Positions 5,849 to 10,315 of a DNA stretch of 10,315 nucleotides are shown here, piece by piece. The first letter of the stretch is position 1. The number at the start of each line of letters is the position of its first letter. This stretch comes from Thiomargarita sp. (GTDB lineage: Bacteria > Pseudomonadota > Gammaproteobacteria > Beggiatoales > Beggiatoaceae). Where the stretch lies: assembly GCA_020721025.1 (NCBI GenBank), contig DYNO01000119.1:1-10315 (forward strand), given 5' to 3'. The position numbers and the translations under genes were made by a program. The notes below the pieces were generated by a model that saw only the letters and a program-made list of their open reading frames with translations, was not told the origin of the DNA and ran no database searches.

Positions 5849-8800
5849 ATGCAAATACTAAGATGGCTACTTATCTTTTTGTCGATGAGCCTACTTCATG
5901 GGTGTGGCGGAGGCGACACGGGCAGCGTTCTGAGTCCAAGCCAAGGCTCTTCAACCACCACTAATGGCAACACTTCAACCACGCCTCAAACCGCTGATGT
6001 TGCTCTCCTTGGGCAGATGATTATCCCAGCGGGTGTGGGACAAATGAATTTAACAGTGGCTACGTTTAAACAAGGTACCACTGAAATTCTACCGAACGTG
6101 ACAATGGAACTCTCAGTCAATGGTTCGGCAAAATTGAATAAAACTTCAGTAAAAACAGACGCTCGTGGTCAAGCCTCTCTGATAATTACCGACAGTGTGA
6201 ACGAAAATGTATTGTTGACCTTGCGCGGCGTTGATGGTTATCAAGGCGGATTTACCCGTACTCTGTACTTTGGCGGCACTGTCACAGCGGACGTGATTTC
6301 GCAAGGCATTACTCCCGCAGATGGTAAAACCGCAGCTCAAGTGGTCGTCGCAGCGCGTGACAGTAGCGGTGTACCGATTGTCGGCGCGCCGGTCGATTTT
6401 TCTTTTCCGAACGATTCTTTTGCCGCAGCAACCAGTGGCGATACCGATGACAAAGGGCAATACATCGGCGCGATTACCAACACTGTGCCACAAAATACTT
6501 ACGTCACTCCCTTTGCTGGTGGAATGGCAGCACGCACCTTACCGCTCAGTTTTGGCACCAGCACCGTTTCCGTCAAACCCCAATCGCTCGATTTAATCAT
6601 CAAAAACAACAACGTTCCCGCCGATGGTAAATCGTCCGCGTCAGTTGTGGTCGTGGCGCGTGATTCTGCTGGCGTACCGGTTTCCAATGTCTCGGTCAAT
6701 ATTTCAGTCAATTCAGCCACTGCGGTATTAAGCACCAATGGCAAATCCGGCTCGGTCAACATCGTGGGCAATACGGGAACGGCGGGGAGTTTTGAATTAG
6801 GCATCACCAACACCGTTGAAGAAACGATTACCCTAGTGGCAAAAATGTCAGTCACCGATGATGCCGGCAGCACTTCCGTAGTTCAATGTAGTTTGACCTC
6901 GGGCAGTTCGACAACGACAACAACGACTTCTGACACTTGCGGCAATACCAGCAATTCAGGCATCGTGTTCAAAAATCCTTCCACCACAACGCCCACCGGT
7001 GGCACCGTAATTACCGCAGTCACATTGGATGAGCCAATTAAAAACAATTCCGCCAAACAAGGTGACGATGCTCGCGCCAATGGTGCTGACACGGTGACAG
7101 TGGTTGGACGGGTGTTAGGAAAATCAAACAATGATGAAAAAGAAGTTCCTGTCACGGATGTCACGGTAAGCATCCTGCTCAGTGGCGGTTCGGCGGACAT
7201 GAAAATTTCCAACAGCGGCAAAACTGATGGCAGTGGCTTTTTCACCGTCACATTTACCGATAAAGTGGTGGAAACTTTCTCAATGCGTGCAGTGGTGGGT
7301 GGCGTATCTTCTGACAAAACAGAGATTAAATTCACCGCCATTCCAGTTGCCGATCCTACAACCACGACCCGTGTGCCAGTTTTAACTTCGGTCACTTTGT
7401 ACGCGTCTCCTACGAAACAGTCTGCAAATGATAAGGACGAAATTACACTCACTGCATTGGTGTTAGACGAAACTCGCACGCCCATGAAAGATGTGGATGT
7501 GGTTTTAAGTAATGACGGTTCTTTGGTAGCCACTGGCGCAACCATCAGTTCTGGTGGTAAAACAGGTGAAAGTGGGGTGATTTCTTTCAAAGTGAAAAGC
7601 AAACAAGTCGGTAAATTCACGGTGAGTGCGGTTGCCAGCGTGGTGAGCGGCGGGGCGTTGAAAACCGTGTCATCAGACGCTAAAGTTTTGGAATTTATCA
7701 ATCCGATAGTTGATTTAGTTGCCAGTATTCAGTTGGATGTGGCGAATAACAGTCAGAAAATCGGCGATAAGATTAATCTAGTCACCATCGTGCGCGATCA
7801 AGCAGGGCGGGCTTTGGCGGGCGTGCCGTTGTTTATTAAATCGGAAGCGGAAGCCATTGCTGAACCAAGTTATGGCTCGACTGGGGCGAATGGACAGTTG
7901 AGTTTCACCATGACTTCTTCTAAAGCAAAAAGTTATCTTGTCACCGTTGAAGTCGAAGGCACGCAATCCATTGCTGGCAAAACTTCGGTCAGCCAAATCG
8001 TCACCTTTGTGTCCAACACCGGCGTACCCTTGGATGTCAATTTAACGCAACCTACGGTTCTCAATGACAATCAAGTCGTTTCAAGCGACAGTGCCAAGGG
8101 GATTGATGTGCGAGTCACTGCACGGGATTCCACCGGCAAAGCGGTCAAGGGCGCGGCAATTTCAGTGATTGTCGATGGTGACTTGGTAGCAACGCCTGCT
8201 AACGGAGTTTCTGGGGACAATGGCGTATTTGCCACCAAACTTAATTCCATCAAGTCAGGCACTTACACGGTAGTTTTCATCGTTGATGGTTGCCAAACCG
8301 CTGAATGTCGGCGCAGCACCACCGTGCATTTCACCAGCGGCTCACCCTTGGATGTCAATTTGACGCAACCGACGGTACTTAATGACAATCAACCGGCTTC
8401 AAGTGACAGTGCTAAGGGCATTGATGTTCGAGTGACGGCGCGGGATTCTACGGGTAAGGCGGTCAAAGGCGCGCCAATTTCTGTGATTGTTGATGGTGAA
8501 GTGGTAGCCACGCCCGCCAATGGGTCATCGGGAGACAATGGCGTATTTGCGACCAAGCTCAATTCCACCAAGCCCGGTACTTATACCGTCGTTTTTGTGG
8601 TCGATGGTTGTGAAACTGCGGAATGTCGGCGCACCACGACGGTGACTTTCCTCGCGACATCGACGGGTGCAACGGTCAACTTGTTAGAATTACGAGTTGA
8701 AAATAACAATCAATTGGCAGATGGCAAGGGCAAGGTGGTGTTAATTGCGACCGCGTATGACAAAAAAGGGGGCTTGGCGTTATCGGGCATTGAAGTTTCT

Positions 8801-10315
8801 TTTATCCATACCTCACTGACGGCAAAATTGGAAAAAGACAGCGGGACGACTAACGAATTGGGTGAATTTCGCACCACGATCATCGATGATGTGGCGGAAA
8901 ACTTCCAAGTGACCGCAGTTGTGAAAGGTTCCAGTGCTGCCAATTTACGCGCCACCCAAACCGTCACTTTCTTGCCATTATCAACGCTGCAACCAAAATC
9001 TATCGTGTTGAATGCGTTGAGCAATAATCGCCAAGTCAATGAAGAAGTGGAACTGGTGGTCATTGCGCGGGATGCCAATAATTCGCCAATGTCAGGCGTG
9101 TCCATTGTGTTTTCAACCTTGACCGGCGATGTGTTGCCAGATGTCTCAAACTCGGCGCGGTTTACTTCGGACATGTCGAAAACTGACACAGATAATACCG
9201 GTAGCGTGAAAGTGAAAGTGACCAACAATGAACCCGGTACGTTCAAGGTCAAGGCGACGGTGAAAGGTTCCAGTCTCAGCAGCGAAGTTACGTTGACTTT
9301 TAATAAATCCACTACGACTCAAACGCCGGTAGATTCATTGGAATTGTTGACTTCTAGCCCTGAGTTGAAATCCGAAGGCGATGCGAATGGCGTGATTATT
9401 ACCGCACGAGTGAAAGACAGCAATAACAATCTGTTGGCGGATAAAAAAGTCACGTTTACCGCAAATTCTGGTGCGATTCAAGCGGTGGGTAAGAAAAATG
9501 ATGCACAAGCGGGCGTAACTTACGATCCAGCGGCGGCGGATGCGGGAGTGACCGATGCGACTGGACAGGCGTATGCGCGCTTAACCACCACCGGCGACCC
9601 TGCTAACCGTCAGATTGAAGTGAAAGCCACCAGTGAATCTAAAACAACGGCGATTACTGTCAGCGTGATTGGCACCAAGATTAAAATCACTGGTTCCGAT
9701 GCTATCGTGATGGGGTCAGAATCTGTATTGAACATCAGTTTGACCGATTCAGCAGACAAGGGCATTGCGGCACAAGTGGAAGTCAGCGCGGATAATGGCA
9801 GTTTAATCAATGGCAGTAGCGCGCCGGTCGTCATTTCCACCGATAACAAAGGACTCGCCGAAGTCAAATTAAATGCAGTGAATGCGGGCGCGACCACCGT
9901 GACTGTGAAAAAAGTGAAGGATAACAAGCCAAGAGAAGAAGATGCGATTTCCGCCACTTGGACGATCAACGTATCGCAAGATGATTTCACCATCGTCGCC
10001 AGTCAAACGCCAGATGCCGATGGTATTTATAACTTGCCCATTTCTGCAACATCAGGGAGCAGTGGATGTTTACCGCCCTACATTGGATGCGAACCACCTC
10101 AAGGGGCGATAACGTTCAAAGTGGTATGGAAGAGTGCCGGTCAACCGAAACAAGGCGGCGAAGTGAAACTTTCTACCACGCGTGGCACCGTCACCCCACA
10201 AACCGGAGTTACGGATTCCAAAGGAGAATTAACGTTTGCTGTTACTTCAGAAACCGCCGGACCGGGCGTAGTCACTGCAACAACCAGTATCGCCAACGGG
10301 CCCTCAAAATCTATT
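5849..10315 (+). CDS. Giant multi-domain Ig-like (Big_1/invasin-type) repeat lipoprotein, 3' end beyond window
   Basis: The frame is open without a stop for 1489 codons to the window edge, so the protein is larger still. The start is the ATG at 5849, 10 nt after AAGGA; an in-frame GTG at 5828 is less likely because it would add residues before a good signal. A short hydrophobic signal ends in L-L-H-G-C, making Cys19 the likely lipidation site, followed by GGGD and a Ser/Thr-rich linker to about residue 48. After that come about thirteen beta-rich modules of about 90-130 residues, beginning near 49, 145, 241, 386, 515, 625, 727, 833, 940, 1051, 1163, 1278 and 1392. Several show the Big_1 pattern: ADGK, then a VVVxARD strand, G-x-P(V/I), a V-x-F strand, then T-D-x-x-G (for example in modules 2 and 3). 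Cysteine pairs occur at 347/364, 815/820, 921/926 and 1407/1414. Unlike intimin or invasin there is no N-terminal beta-barrel. Likely role is an outer-membrane-anchored, surface- or periplasm-exposed stalk or adhesin; function unproven. Its position directly after pilQ suggests, but does not show, a pilus link. Confidence 0.88.
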   Translation, partial: MQILRWLLIFLSMSLLHGCGGGDTGSVLSPSQGSSTTTNGNTSTTPQTADVALLGQMIIPAGVGQMNLTVATFKQGTTEILPNVTMELSVNGSAKLNKTSVKTDARGQASLIITDSVNENVLLTLRGVDGYQGGFTRTLYFGGTVTADVISQGITPADGKTAAQVVVAARDSSGVPIVGAPVDFSFPNDSFAAATSGDTDDKGQYIGAITNTVPQNTYVTPFAGGMAARTLPLSFGTSTVSVKPQSLDLIIKNNNVPADGKSSASVVVVARDSAGVPVSNVSVNISVNSATAVLSTNGKSGSVNIVGNTGTAGSFELGITNTVEETITLVAKMSVTDDAGSTSVVQCSLTSGSSTTTTTTSDTCGNTSNSGIVFKNPSTTTPTGGTVITAVTLDEPIKNNSAKQGDDARANGADTVTVVGRVLGKSNNDEKEVPVTDVTVSILLSGGSADMKISNSGKTDGSGFFTVTFTDKVVETFSMRAVVGGVSSDKTEIKFTAIPVADPTTTTRVPVLTSVTLYASPTKQSANDKDEITLTALVLDETRTPMKDVDVVLSNDGSLVATGATISSGGKTGESGVISFKVKSKQVGKFTVSAVASVVSGGALKTVSSDAKVLEFINPIVDLVASIQLDVANNSQKIGDKINLVTIVRDQAGRALAGVPLFIKSEAEAIAEPSYGSTGANGQLSFTMTSSKAKSYLVTVEVEGTQSIAGKTSVSQIVTFVSNTGVPLDVNLTQPTVLNDNQVVSSDSAKGIDVRVTARDSTGKAVKGAAISVIVDGDLVATPANGVSGDNGVFATKLNSIKSGTYTVVFIVDGCQTAECRRSTTVHFTSGSPLDVNLTQPTVLNDNQPASSDSAKGIDVRVTARDSTGKAVKGAPISVIVDGEVVATPANGSSGDNGVFATKLNSTKPGTYTVVFVVDGCETAECRRTTTVTFLATSTGATVNLLELRVENNNQLADGKGKVVLIATAYDKKGGLALSGIEVSFIHTSLTAKLEKDSGTTNELGEFRTTIIDDVAENFQVTAVVKGSSAANLRATQTVTFLPLSTLQPKSIVLNALSNNRQVNEEVELVVIARDANNSPMSGVSIVFSTLTGDVLPDVSNSARFTSDMSKTDTDNTGSVKVKVTNNEPGTFKVKATVKGSSLSSEVTLTFNKSTTTQTPVDSLELLTSSPELKSEGDANGVIITARVKDSNNNLLADKKVTFTANSGAIQAVGKKNDAQAGVTYDPAAADAGVTDATGQAYARLTTTGDPANRQIEVKATSESKTTAITVSVIGTKIKITGSDAIVMGSESVLNISLTDSADKGIAAQVEVSADNGSLINGSSAPVVISTDNKGLAEVKLNAVNAGATTVTVKKVKDNKPREEDAISATWTINVSQDDFTIVASQTPDADGIYNLPISATSGSSGCLPPYIGCEPPQGAITFKVVWKSAGQPKQGGEVKLSTTRGTVTPQTGVTDSKGELTFAVTSETAGPGVVTATTSIANGPSKSI
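8027..8662 (+). repeat. Tandem duplication of one Ig-like domain (two 318-bp units)
   Basis: Units 8027-8344 and 8345-8662 encode modules 7 and 8 of the giant lipoprotein (residues 727-832 and 833-938). Both begin PLDVNLTQPTVLNDNQ and end near DGC-x-TAECRR. Counting by hand over the first 102 residues, about 12 differ. Of the 90 or so identical residues, about 39 use a different synonymous codon, so the DNA copies are much more diverged than the proteins. The period is exactly 106 codons and the frame is kept. The paired cysteines (C-x4-C) are unique to these two modules. Confidence 0.92.

Noticed and set aside
6321..6596. 91-codon + strand frame
   Set aside because: It is an out-of-frame overlap with the signal-bearing giant gene; the main frame encodes the Ig module there.
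8071..8571. Two similar - strand frames (8071-8262 and 8389-8571) that look like paralogous small proteins
   Set aside because: They are antisense shadows of the 318-bp tandem domain duplication; the similarity comes from the + strand repeat.
6499..9993. Several long open frames on the - strand (6499-6873, 6883-7701, 8710-9312, 9610-9993)
   Set aside because: They lie wholly inside the + strand Ig-repeat gene. Their low-complexity Val/Thr/Ser/Leu-rich translations are what the complement of Thr/Val/Ala/Gly/Asp codons gives, and the + frame is continuous with a signal peptide and domain pattern.
5849..10315. Classification as an intimin/invasin inverse autotransporter
   Set aside because: The visible N terminus is a lipoprotein signal followed by a linker and Ig-like modules; no LysM or beta-barrel region is present.

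Overview
The window carries a complete type IV pilus alignment-subcomplex and secretin cluster, pilM-pilN-pilO-pilP-pilQ (331-5775, all + strand). It is preceded by the last 33 codons of an IS200/IS605-type TnpB (3-104) and followed by a very long, window-truncated reading frame (5849-10315, at least 1489 codons) for a lipoprotein built from about thirteen tandem bacterial Ig-like domains. The pilMNOPQ order, the PilP lipoprotein and the two AMIN domains in PilQ point to a gammaproteobacterium. The moderate base composition and the TnpB remnant would fit a Thiotrichales/Beggiatoa-like organism, but that placement is inference from style and memory, not a search.

Layout: 3-104 is the tnpB 3' end; 105-330 is non-coding and holds the probable insertion-sequence right end, several small inverted repeats and a weak promoter candidate. 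pilM (GTG start, 331-1419) and pilN (1425-2075) are 5 nt apart. A 94-nt spacer with nested inverted repeats and a TTGACA promoter candidate separates pilN from pilO (2170-2823). pilP (2836-3474) follows after 12 nt with a strong AAGGAG site. pilQ starts at 3523 or, more likely, 3529 and ends at 5775. The 73-nt pilQ-to-lipoprotein spacer contains a 14-bp stem-loop without a T-tract. From 5849 to the window edge everything is one frame; two of its domains (8027-8662) are a recognisable 318-bp tandem duplication.

How the genes work together: PilM is a cytoplasmic actin-like protein that docks on the N-terminal peptide of PilN. PilN and PilO are bitopic inner-membrane proteins that pair through coiled-coil and ferredoxin-like periplasmic domains. 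The PilP lipoprotein links PilNO to the outer-membrane secretin PilQ, through which the pilus passes. The downstream Ig-domain lipoprotein is not a known part of this machine. In many gammaproteobacteria aroK-aroB follow pilQ, so a giant repetitive lipoprotein in that slot is the most distinctive feature here. Its link to pili is a hypothesis from position only.

No tRNA, rRNA, CRISPR array, attachment site, replication origin or convincing rho-independent terminator was seen.
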